DNA from: Elusimicrobia bacterium RIFOXYB2_FULL_49_7
Lineage (GTDB): Bacteria; Fibrobacterota; OXYB2-FULL-49-7
Assembly (NCBI GenBank): GCA_001800515.1
Contig: MGVN01000117.1
Location: 15,550 to 37,747, forward strand
Length of the DNA: 22,198 nucleotides
Direction of reading: 5' to 3'
Position numbers and translations under genes: made by a program
Notes under the pieces: model-generated
What the model saw: the letters and a program-made list of their open reading frames with translations, nothing else
Told to the model about the DNA's origin: nothing
Databases searched by the model: none
Shown: one piece after another, positions 1 through 6,958 of the stretch
Layout: each line of letters starts with the position of its first letter
Numbering within the stretch: position 1 is the first letter of the stretch

Positions 1-105
1 CTGAATCATTCGTTCGGATGGAAAGATCAGGTTGCGGAGGTTGGCTTTCGGTTGAAGAGAGGGCTGTTTTTTGTCGAGGCCGGGACTTCAAGTAAGGTCT
101 ATTAA
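1..105 (+). CDS. C-terminal end of an unidentified protein (partial)
   Basis: The frame starting at base 1 stays open for 34 codons and ends at TAA 103-105. The residues read as alternating polar and hydrophobic strands (for example VAEVGFRLKRGLFFVEAG), which resembles the last strands of a beta-barrel or beta-rich protein. It runs convergently into vapC and overlaps its 3' end by 18 bases. The piece is too short to assign a family, and frame 3 is also open over most of this stretch. I therefore call it a possible gene tail only. Confidence 0.3.
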   Translation: MNHSFGWKDQVAEVGFRLKRGLFFVEAGTSSKVY

Positions 106-483
106 TCGCACGCCCGGAATGGTGCGGAAGTGAACATCGAAGGTGGCTATCGGTGCGCCGGTTTCAATGGCCTGTGAAGCAATCCAGACATCGTTTAACG
201 GAATTGGCGTACCGGACTGCCGAAGGGTGTGTTTCAGTGAACCGAATATTTCCGCGGTTTCAGGAGTGACAAGCAGGGTTTTAACAGTAGGTTTTCTTAA
301 AAACAGCTTCAGGAGTTCCCGGTTTTCTTTTTTCTTTGAGCCTCCTTCAAATCCCGCATGAAGTTCGCCCAATACAATGACGGAAAGGTAGATCGTATCC
401 GCTTCGGCAATGGCATCAAGTACGTGGGTGTTGCCGCGAAGGAGGTGTGAATAAGCGGTGGTGTCGAGAAGCAGGGATTTCAT
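88..483 (-). CDS. vapC: VapC-like PIN-domain ribonuclease toxin
   Basis: This is a 131-residue single-domain PIN protein, the usual VapC length. VapC toxins are Mg2+-dependent endoribonucleases that cut tRNA or rRNA and are blocked by the antitoxin encoded just upstream. The acidic residues expected for the PIN active site are visible: D7 (LLLDTTAY), E40 (VLGELHAG), D98 (LNDVWIA) and D116 (ATFDVHF). I chose ATG 481-483 over TTG two codons upstream because that ATG overlaps the antitoxin stop as ATGA, the usual arrangement for translational coupling. The toxin looks intact. The family assignment rests on motifs and context; the RNA target cannot be read from the sequence. Confidence 0.88.
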   Translation of the reverse strand: MKSLLLDTTAYSHLLRGNTHVLDAIAEADTIYLSVIVLGELHAGFEGGSKKKENRELLKLFLRKPTVKTLLVTPETAEIFGSLKHTLRQSGTPIPLNDVWIASQAIETGAPIATFDVHFRTIPGVRLIDLT

Positions 484-737
484 TGCCAATCGTCCTTATC
501 GATTTGCCGGAAGGGGGCCACGGATTCTTCAAATGTTTTGAACTCTTTTTCTGTCCATTTTCCCGCGAATTCGGCAAAGTCGTTCCGGTGTTTTTGTGTC
601 TCGGCTGGGCGAATACCGAGCGCATGCTCCAGAAGTTTTTTCAAGGTTTTATTGAGGCTGACCCCGCTTTCGTGCGCTTTCTGGAGGATAAGCTTTTCCA
701 TGACAGGGTCGATACCGTGAATGGTAATGGCTTTCAC
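480..737 (-). CDS. vapB: VapB-like ribbon-helix-helix antitoxin
   Basis: This 85-residue protein lies directly upstream of the PIN toxin and overlaps it by four bases (ATGA). Residues 1-40 fit a ribbon-helix-helix DNA-binding fold: a short beta strand (KAITIHG) and then two helices ending near LLEHAL. The C-terminal half is charged and carries an aromatic motif (FAGKWTEKEF, then DDW) of the kind antitoxins insert into the PIN groove. The start is GTG at 735-737, preceded by a GAGGAA ribosome site about 4 bases away; no ATG in this frame fits. The family normally represses its own promoter, and an AT-rich promoter-like region lies upstream. The exact RHH subfamily (VapB or FitA-like) is unresolved. 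Confidence 0.8.
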   Translation of the reverse strand: MKAITIHGIDPVMEKLILQKAHESGVSLNKTLKKLLEHALGIRPAETQKHRNDFAEFAGKWTEKEFKTFEESVAPFRQIDKDDWQ

Positions 738-789
738 ATATTCCTCTTTTCGAACTTATTGTGAACTATTTTATAAACCATTATCGTAT

Positions 790-818
790 AATATAAACTA
801 TTCATATGGGGAAAGCAA
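790..818 (-). promoter_or_regulatory. Putative promoter of vapBC
   Basis: On the minus strand, TTGCTT (813-818) and TATATT (790-795) are separated by exactly 17 bases, about 50 bases upstream of the vapB GTG. The leader between -10 and start contains two related AT-rich stretches around AACTATT that could serve as antitoxin binding sites. This is pattern matching only. Confidence 0.35.
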
Positions 819-1135
819 TCCAACAGAATCAGCACTCAAATAAGATGTATCTGCACACGAGGAAGGAACGGACATTAGGCGATTGCGGATATGCCGGAAT
901 TGGCCGGAGTCCAGGAATCACCGTTATTTTCAGAATTCTTTAATGAATCGATTCCAGACGACCGCTCTTTTCCGCACAGGCCATGGTTTTCAAAACTTTC
1001 ACGCCGCGCAAAACAACACAAAGGCATTTCCGATGGGATTGTTACGGTAACGGATGGTCATTGATGAAAACGAGGGAAAATAGACCTACCTAAAATGCAA
1101 TCGCAAGCATATTAATTCCTTCTATCCATCCTCCC
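819..1135. other. Gene-poor intergenic stretch with one doubtful small ORF
   Basis: No recognisable gene, RNA or repeat is seen here. A 57-codon ORF on the plus strand runs from ATG 891 to TGA 1062-1064. It is polar and begins MPELAGVQES, has no convincing ribosome site, and has an in-frame stop just upstream (876-878). It could be a small protein or the relic of a larger gene; I do not recognise it. The rest, between the vapBC promoter and the promoter at 1136, appears non-coding. Confidence 0.3.
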
Positions 1136-1165
1136 TTGACTTGTTATCCAATCTGGGCCTATATT
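1136..1165 (+). promoter_or_regulatory. Putative sigma-70-type promoter for the quinone-reductase-like gene
   Basis: TTGACT (1136-1141) and TATATT (1160-1165) are spaced by 18 bases, a good match to the housekeeping consensus. Transcription would begin near 1172 and leave a leader of about 55 bases before the GTG start at 1228. Confidence 0.45.
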
Positions 1166-1227
1166 TAAATCCATGCGTGATGCAAAAAAAACAATCGGCA
1201 AGTGGACTTCAAGATCGAATAATCATT

Positions 1228-1716
1228 GTGAGAATATCCCTCATTCTTGCTCACCCGGATTTCAACAGTTTCAACCATGCAATCGCTGAAATTGTTATCG
1301 AACAGCTAAAAAAGGCTGGGCATGAAGTTTTTTTTCACGATTTGTATCGCGAAAGCTTTGACCCAGTACTTCCTGGTAAGGAAATTTCCAAAGATGCCTC
1401 TCTGCCACCGATTATTAAAGAACATTGCGACGAAATAGCCCAAGCAGACGGAATTATCATCATCCACCCCAATTGGTGGGGTCAGCCGCCTGCCATTCTC
1501 ACCGGCTGGATTGACAGAGTCATTCGGCCGGGCGTGGCCTATGAATTTCTGGAAGGAGATTCCGGTGAAGGGGTACCCCATGGCTTGCTTAAGGTAAAAG
1601 CCTCTATTGTTTTAAATACCGCCAATACGGAATTCCAGCGGCAGCAATGGCTTAGTGAGGTCCGGGCAATGGTTGGTTCCGTCTTCGGCCCATTTTCAGG
1701 GGATAATAAAACATGA
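1228..1716 (+). CDS. NAD(P)H:quinone oxidoreductase-like flavodoxin-fold protein, apparently internally deleted
   Basis: The N-terminal part is a flavodoxin-like fold of the NQO/MdaB/KefF family, FMN or FAD enzymes that reduce quinones with NAD(P)H. Visible motifs are the first strand ISLILAHPD, the flavin-loop motif IHPNWWGQPP with the GWIDRV helix after it, and VLNTANTE at the start of the next strand. The family then usually has about 45-50 residues (a segment containing FGDP and FCG) before a C-terminal helix with WLxEVR. Here NTANTE runs straight into QRQQWLSEVR, so the protein is 162 residues rather than about 190-200. I chose GTG 1228 because family members begin just before this strand; upstream codons look non-coding. 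There is no clear Shine-Dalgarno site. It may be a decayed or altered enzyme. Confidence 0.7.
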   Translation: MRISLILAHPDFNSFNHAIAEIVIEQLKKAGHEVFFHDLYRESFDPVLPGKEISKDASLPPIIKEHCDEIAQADGIIIIHPNWWGQPPAILTGWIDRVIRPGVAYEFLEGDSGEGVPHGLLKVKASIVLNTANTEFQRQQWLSEVRAMVGSVFGPFSGDNKT

Positions 1717-1819
1717 TATTTTTTGCATTATGGCAAATAAAATCAAATATCGAAACGAGGACAGGTTTTAAGGCCTTTATGGATTTCCGGGAAAAACCAT
1801 AATTATATTTCCTGCATCC

Positions 1820-3757
1820 ATGTCGTTCCTCCTTGGCTCCCAATATTACCGTTACCCCACCCCGGAACCGCATCAATGGGAAGAGGATATCCTCCATGCC
1901 AAGAAACTCGGGCTTGATTTTCTTCAACTCCGTCCCCAATGGCGTGTTCATGAAAGACAAGAAGGCTGTTATGAATGGGATGATACGGATAAACTGTTTG
2001 AACTCTGCGGTCGCCATGGCCTGAAGGTGATTTTCAAATTCCTGCTTGAGACCGGACCGGAGTGGCTCTTTGACCGATATCAAACCTTCCGCATCGCACC
2101 CGACGGAACCAAGATAACCCCCTATGCGGATGCCTCATTTTATGTCGGTGGTATGATTCCCTGTTTCGACCACCCGGTGGTGCGGGAGAAGGCCATTGCC
2201 TTTGTCCGCGAAGCCGTAAAACGGTATCGCTCTGCAGATGCCTTGCTCTACTGGCACGCCTGGAACGAGCCGCGTAACCGCCCCTTTTCAGAATGCGCCT
2301 GTCCTCATTCGGTTTCCCTGTATCGCGATTGGCTCAAAGCCCGTTTTTTTACCATTGAGAATTACAATCGGGCTGTCGGCATGGCTGAGGGTTCTTTTGA
2401 GGAGCTTAAACCGCCCATCCATTACCACCACTATACCACTGTCGCACTCTGGAAAGAGTGGGCCAGAACCCGTGTTGCCGAACGGCTGAACTTTGTCGTG
2501 GGTGCCATCCGTCAGGAAGACCCCGGCCACCGCATTCTGGCCCATGTGGGCATGTGTTCCCCTTTGCAGGATATCTTAAACGACGGCAGTGATGACCGGC
2601 TCAATGCACCGGAAGTAGATGTGTATGGCTGTTCCTATGTTCACTGGACCGGCGACTGCCGCTCCTTTGCCAGGCTGGAGGGTAGCGCTTCTTTTGCCTT
2701 TCCGAACTGGAAAAAACATTATTACATTTACTCCCTTCAGACCGACTGGATTCGTTCATGCAAAAACGAGGTCTGGGTCAATGAATTTTATAGTAATGAC
2801 TGGAGCAAAGAGTCGCCTGATTTTACGGACGAAGATATCCGTTTTCGCTTGTATGAGGCATTGGCCAATGGGATCAACGGGATCAATCTCTGGCAATTTC
2901 GGCCTGAACGCTATTGCAGTGAAAGTGGAAATTGCGGTATTATTGAACCCAATGGATCGGATAATGAACGATCTGTAGAAATCCGAAGATTCAATGAGTT
3001 TCGCCGGGCGCAGGGAGCATTACTCGACTCTTATCAAAAGTCCCGTGGCGATGCGGCATTGATATATGATGTAGATTCCGACTTGATCTCGCGTCTGGAA
3101 GAAACAGATGAAGACAATCGTAATAACACGGTTTTGTATCGATACAAGAATTCGCTCAAGGGATGGTATTCTCTTTTCTGGCGCAACCGGATGAATGCAG
3201 ATATCCTCTCTTCCCGCGATTTCGACCGCTTGTCGGATTATCCCGCGGTGGTGTTACCGTATATGACCCGATTGACAGAAGCGCACGCAGAAACGCTGAA
3301 AGCCTACGTGAAGAACGGGGGCGTTTTATTTGCCGAACCTTGTTTGGGTATGCGGGATAATCGTAACTGGCTTCACGAAACCATTCCGCCTTTCGGTTTA
3401 AACGAACTTTTCGGACGGAGTCATACCTTTCCAAAAGCAGGGAAGCTTCCGTTTAAAACACAGATTAAAAAAAGCGGCAAAGGAAAGGCGGTTTATTTTA
3501 ATGATTTTCCGGGAGAACGTTATTATAATGGGTCCTCTTTTCCGGAAGCCGCTTTCATGTCCTGGTTCAAGAAGACCATGGGCTTTAAAGAGTATTTCAA
3601 GGCAAAGGGGCTGGTGGTGGTAAAAAGGGGCGAAAGCATTGGCAAGGAAGTTATATTTATTCTTAATTACGAAAATAAAAAGGTGACAGCCACTCTATGC
3701 AACCGGCAAAAGAGGGTGAGCCTGCAATCACGGGAGGTTAAGGTATTATGGCACTGA
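1820..3757 (+). CDS. GH42 family beta-galactosidase-like glycoside hydrolase
   Basis: This 645-residue protein matches glycoside hydrolase family 42, retaining enzymes that remove beta-galactosyl (sometimes other) residues from oligosaccharides. The N-terminal TIM barrel carries the acid/base in WHAWNEP (E150) and the probable nucleophile in VWVNEF (E322). Cysteines at 115, 159 and 161 (ECACPH) correspond to most of the structural zinc site of the Thermus enzyme; the usual third cysteine of the CxCxxC cluster is absent. Residues about 400-550 fit the Rossmann-like trimerisation domain (a stretch with TLKAYVKNGGVL), followed by a small beta domain. No signal peptide is evident, so it is probably cytoplasmic. 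ATG 1820 has only a weak ribosome site. The 3' end overlaps purM by 10 bases, and no sugar transporter or regulator is adjacent. Confidence 0.88.
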   Translation: MSFLLGSQYYRYPTPEPHQWEEDILHAKKLGLDFLQLRPQWRVHERQEGCYEWDDTDKLFELCGRHGLKVIFKFLLETGPEWLFDRYQTFRIAPDGTKITPYADASFYVGGMIPCFDHPVVREKAIAFVREAVKRYRSADALLYWHAWNEPRNRPFSECACPHSVSLYRDWLKARFFTIENYNRAVGMAEGSFEELKPPIHYHHYTTVALWKEWARTRVAERLNFVVGAIRQEDPGHRILAHVGMCSPLQDILNDGSDDRLNAPEVDVYGCSYVHWTGDCRSFARLEGSASFAFPNWKKHYYIYSLQTDWIRSCKNEVWVNEFYSNDWSKESPDFTDEDIRFRLYEALANGINGINLWQFRPERYCSESGNCGIIEPNGSDNERSVEIRRFNEFRRAQGALLDSYQKSRGDAALIYDVDSDLISRLEETDEDNRNNTVLYRYKNSLKGWYSLFWRNRMNADILSSRDFDRLSDYPAVVLPYMTRLTEAHAETLKAYVKNGGVLFAEPCLGMRDNRNWLHETIPPFGLNELFGRSHTFPKAGKLPFKTQIKKSGKGKAVYFNDFPGERYYNGSSFPEAAFMSWFKKTMGFKEYFKAKGLVVVKRGESIGKEVIFILNYENKKVTATLCNRQKRVSLQSREVKVLWH

Positions 3758-4746
3758 CATACAAGAAAGCGGGCGTAGACATCAGGAAGGCGGATCGTCT
3801 GGTAGATGACATTGTGAAGATGGCTAAAACCACGGGTCGCTCCGGAGTCGTGGGTGGTATCGGCGGTTTTGCCGCCTATTTCCGGGCGCACAATAAAAGA
3901 ATGAAGGATCCCCTGCTGGTCAGTTCCACAGACGGTGTAGGCACCAAGTTGCTGGTTGCCATTCAGCGCAATGAACATGCTACCGTGGGTATTGACCTGG
4001 TCGCCATGAGTGTCAATGATGTGATTTGTTGCGGCGCAGAACCGTTGTTCTTCCTGGATTACTTTGCCACCGGCGGATTGGAATTGAAACAATCCCGTGC
4101 TATCATTCAAGGAGTCGTAAAAGGGTGCAAAATGGCCAACTGCGCGCTCATCGGCGGTGAGACTGCTGAAATGCCCGGTATGTACAAAAAGGGTGATTAT
4201 GATTTGGCCGGTTTTTGTGTGGGTGTGGTGGATAGGGAAAAGGCTCTCACCGGCAAGAAGGTTAAACCCGGTGACACGGTCATCGGCCTCTTGTCCAGCG
4301 GTCTCCATTCCAACGGTTATTCTCTGGCCCGCCGTGTCTTTACGGAAAAGGAAATCAAGGGCGCGTGGGGCAAAAAGCTGATTACCCCGACCCTTATTTA
4401 TGTCCAACCTGTTTTGGAATTGGTTCGCAAGAATCTGGTGAATGCTATTGCCAATATCACAGGCGGCGGTTTTGAAGGCAATATCCCCCGTGTCATTCCG
4501 AACAACCTTCACGTGGTCATCCACCGTTCATCCTGGCGCGTTCCGGATATCTTTCAGGAGATTGCAAAACGCGGTAGAGTGAAGGAGGACGAGATGTTCC
4601 GTACGCTGAACATGGGCATCGGCATGGTCGCGGTGGCGAGTCCGGATGATACGGTTGAAGCATTGCGCATACTCTCGGCCCACAAGATACGTGCTAACAT
4701 TATCGGTACCATCATTAAAGGCAAATCAGGCGTGACCCTGAAATAA
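3748..4746 (+). CDS. purM: Phosphoribosylformylglycinamidine cyclo-ligase (AIR synthetase)
   Basis: PurM closes the imidazole ring of FGAM with ATP to give aminoimidazole ribonucleotide, step five of purine synthesis, in the cytosol. At 332 residues it has the usual length. Clear family motifs are the ATP/phosphate loop STDGVGTKL (60-68), the block GIDLVAMSVNDVICCGAEP (81-99), and GGETAEMPGMY (136-146). The C-terminal half has the expected second-domain motif SSGLHSNGYSL. ATG 3748 is preceded by a good GGGAGG ribosome site lying inside the end of the GH42 gene, so the two genes overlap by 10 bases and are probably co-transcribed. dnaG follows after two bases. No other purine genes are in the window. 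Confidence 0.97.
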   Translation: MALTYKKAGVDIRKADRLVDDIVKMAKTTGRSGVVGGIGGFAAYFRAHNKRMKDPLLVSSTDGVGTKLLVAIQRNEHATVGIDLVAMSVNDVICCGAEPLFFLDYFATGGLELKQSRAIIQGVVKGCKMANCALIGGETAEMPGMYKKGDYDLAGFCVGVVDREKALTGKKVKPGDTVIGLLSSGLHSNGYSLARRVFTEKEIKGAWGKKLITPTLIYVQPVLELVRKNLVNAIANITGGGFEGNIPRVIPNNLHVVIHRSSWRVPDIFQEIAKRGRVKEDEMFRTLNMGIGMVAVASPDDTVEALRILSAHKIRANIIGTIIKGKSGVTLK

Positions 4747-4748
4747 CC

Positions 4749-6503
4749 ATGTTCTTTCCGGAAAGCATCCTGGAAGAGATTAAATCCAGGGTCGATTTTC
4801 TCGCCTTTATTTCACGATATGTTGACCTGAAGCGGGCGGGAGCCAACTACAAGGGACTTTGTCCTTTTCATCAGGAAAAGACCCCTTCCTTCATGGTGAG
4901 TCCCAACAAGGCCATTTATAAATGCTTCGGCTGCGGTGTGGGGGGTAACCTCTTTACCTTTCTCCGTGATATTGAAAACATCTCTTTTGTGGAAGCCGTC
5001 CGCATGTTGGCCGCTGAATCCGGAGTGGTGCTGCCCGCCTATTCCTCCAAACAGTCGCAGGAAGAGGAAAGTGAAAGCGAACTTCTCTATCGCATCAATG
5101 ATCGGGCACGTGCCTTTTTTTGTCAGGCACTTCAGTCTGACGAAGCAAAAAAGGCGCGGGAATACCTTGCCGGACGGGCCATCACCTTGGAGACAGCGAC
5201 CGCTTTTTCCATCGGTTATGCCCCCGACTCCTATGATGCTTTGCGCCGCCATCTGAGTGCGGACTTTGAAGAGGAGGTGCTGGTTCGGGCCGGCCTTCTG
5301 GTCAAACGGGAGGATGGCAAAGTCTATGACAAATTCCGGCGGCGGCTGGTTTTCACCATTCAAAATTTAAGCGGACTGACCTGCGGTTTCTCCTGTCGGG
5401 TCTTGAATCCGGATGATAATCCGAAATATCTTAATTCCCCGGAAACCACGGTCTTTCAAAAAGGGCGGTTGTTGTATGGTCTGCTTCAGGCACGCGATGC
5501 CATCCGCAAGGAGAACCGTGCAGTGATCGTGGAAGGCAATGTGGATCTCATTACCCTGTTTCAAGGCGGCATAAAGAATGTGGTGGCTTCTCTGGGCACG
5601 GCTTTTACCGATTCCCACGCCCTTTTGCTGAAACGGTTCTGTTCGCAGGTAACCCTGTTATATGATGGGGATTCGGCCGGCCAATCTTCGGCCAAGCGAG
5701 GGCTTAATCTTTTGCTGAATGCGGGTCTTAGTGTTCGCGTGGTGTCCTTACCGAGCAAGGAAGATCCGGACAGTTATTTTAAAAAGAATGGCAAAGAAGC
5801 TATGGAGGCACTGCTTAAGACCGGAAAAGATGTGGTGGATTTTCTGATAGACCATTTCAGTACATCGAACGATTTGTCTGTGGCAGAGAATAAATCCAAA
5901 CTGGTTCAGGAGATGGCGCCGCTCTTGTCTGAATTGACTGATCCGGTCATCAAGGCCGAGTATGTTCGCAAAGCAGCCCTTCGCATCGGCACGCGCGAGG
6001 AGTTTTTTATTCCAAAAGGGAATATCCGAAAGTGGGGGGCAACGAATCGGGACGCGACTCAACCGGCTGCCGATGTTACGCCTGTGTCTATTGACGCCCT
6101 GGAAGAGGAAATGGTCTCCTTGATGGTAAGGGCACCGCAAGCGGTCTTATCGTTGGCGCAACGCTATCTGAAAAAAGAGGACTTCAGCCATCCCTCTTTT
6201 CAGACCATGTACTTGATTATGTTGGAAGAAGGGACATTCGATGAGTCGATGCTGGCCTCTTTAGAGGCCGATGCGCAGAAGATAGCCAGTGCCATGATGA
6301 TGGCAGAACCGCCGAAAAGTGATGGGCAGGCTGCGGATGATATGAAAGCGCTCCTACTCCGTTTCCGTCGTCGCCGGTTGGAGAACGAGCGGGCACAGAT
6401 CAAGCAACAGATGAGTCAATGCACGGACGAGGAAGAAAAACTGAAACTCATGGCCCGGTTCCAGGAAATCACCGCCCGGATTCATTCGGCTTTGGACCTG
6501 TGA
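4749..6503 (+). CDS. dnaG: DNA primase
   Basis: DnaG makes the RNA primers for replication and works with the DnaB helicase. The 584-residue protein has all three expected parts. These are an N-terminal CHC2 zinc ribbon (C38, H41, C59, C62), a catalytic core with TOPRIM acids E262 (VEGN) and D306/D308 (LYDGDSAG), and a C-terminal helical region after about residue 440 suited to helicase binding. The family hallmark KYLNSPET is at 226-233. Two small departures are seen: the usual EGYMDV is EGNVDL, and the usual GFGGR is GFSCR. The start ATG follows the purM stop by two bases and has no evident Shine-Dalgarno site, so translation is probably coupled to purM. The gene ends exactly where the convergent regulator gene ends. 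Confidence 0.96.
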   Translation: MFFPESILEEIKSRVDFLAFISRYVDLKRAGANYKGLCPFHQEKTPSFMVSPNKAIYKCFGCGVGGNLFTFLRDIENISFVEAVRMLAAESGVVLPAYSSKQSQEEESESELLYRINDRARAFFCQALQSDEAKKAREYLAGRAITLETATAFSIGYAPDSYDALRRHLSADFEEEVLVRAGLLVKREDGKVYDKFRRRLVFTIQNLSGLTCGFSCRVLNPDDNPKYLNSPETTVFQKGRLLYGLLQARDAIRKENRAVIVEGNVDLITLFQGGIKNVVASLGTAFTDSHALLLKRFCSQVTLLYDGDSAGQSSAKRGLNLLLNAGLSVRVVSLPSKEDPDSYFKKNGKEAMEALLKTGKDVVDFLIDHFSTSNDLSVAENKSKLVQEMAPLLSELTDPVIKAEYVRKAALRIGTREEFFIPKGNIRKWGATNRDATQPAADVTPVSIDALEEEMVSLMVRAPQAVLSLAQRYLKKEDFSHPSFQTMYLIMLEEGTFDESMLASLEADAQKIASAMMMAEPPKSDGQAADDMKALLLRFRRRRLENERAQIKQQMSQCTDEEEKLKLMARFQEITARIHSALDL

Positions 6504-6947
6504 TTAATTCTTTGCCTTTGTGGCAAAGGTCTTAAATTTCGCCATCGTTGGCTTCCTCTGGCTGTCCAGCGAGAATTCCAGAAAGTCCGCCATCCGTTTC
6601 AACACCGTCTCATCAACAGCATGTTCGATGCGACAGGCATTGTCATCCGCCCGCTTATCATCTAAAAAGAGGATATCTGTCAAGAATCGTTTTAAAAGTC
6701 CATGGTTACCGGAAACGGTTCTGGCGCGGACTTCGCCTTTATCCGTGAGCGTCACAAACGCATAGGGATCGTAGTGGATAAGCTTTTTTCTGGAAAGCTG
6801 CCGAAGCGCAATGGTGACCGAGGATTTGCGGACACGGAGTGCCGCAGCGATTTCGGTAACGCGCGCCACCTTATTCTTTTGAATCAGACCGAAAATGGCT
6901 TCCAGGTAATCTTCCTGGCTCCGGCTGAGCGGATCCGTCGTTTTCAT
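6504..6947 (-). CDS. DtxR/MntR-family metal-dependent repressor of the feo operon
   Basis: This 147-residue protein has an N-terminal winged helix (about residues 8-75; recognition helix near VRKSSVTIALRQL) and a helical metal-binding and dimerisation domain, with no C-terminal SH3 domain. Members bind operators when loaded with Fe2+ or Mn2+. Candidate ligands are D13 and E16 (EDYLEAI, MntR-like), H82, and the CRIEH motif C105/E108/H109 (DtxR-like). The ancillary DtxR site is changed: the position of its Glu (HxxxE) is Lys (K86), and its second His is Asp. I chose ATG 6945-6947 because an ideal GGAAGG ribosome site sits just upstream, inside the end of feoB. It is the last gene of feoA-feoB and probably represses this operon. 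Confidence 0.88.
   Translation of the reverse strand: MKTTDPLSRSQEDYLEAIFGLIQKNKVARVTEIAAALRVRKSSVTIALRQLSRKKLIHYDPYAFVTLTDKGEVRARTVSGNHGLLKRFLTDILFLDDKRADDNACRIEHAVDETVLKRMADFLEFSLDSQRKPTMAKFKTFATKAKN
6510..6528. terminator. Hairpin between convergent dnaG and the dtxR-type gene
   Basis: CTTTGCC (6510-6516) and GGCAAAG (6522-6528) form a perfect 7-bp stem with a 5-base loop, starting seven bases after the dnaG stop. It lies inside the last codons of the convergent regulator gene. The T-rich tail is poor on both strands, so termination is only possible, not shown. Confidence 0.35.
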
Positions 6948-6958
6948 TCGACCTTCCT

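Noticed and set aside
891..1064. Small 57-codon ORF as a real gene
   Set aside because: No ribosome site, no family resemblance, and a stop just upstream. It is only noted under the intergenic entry.
1079..1094. Second DtxR-like box near the quinone-reductase promoter
   Set aside because: The sequence TAGACCTACCTA is only partly symmetrical and lies upstream of -35 with no metal-related gene nearby.
1141..1227. Extended N-terminus of the quinone-reductase-like gene from TTG 1141
   Set aside because: These codons overlap the promoter -10 region, and family proteins begin near residue 30 of that reading.
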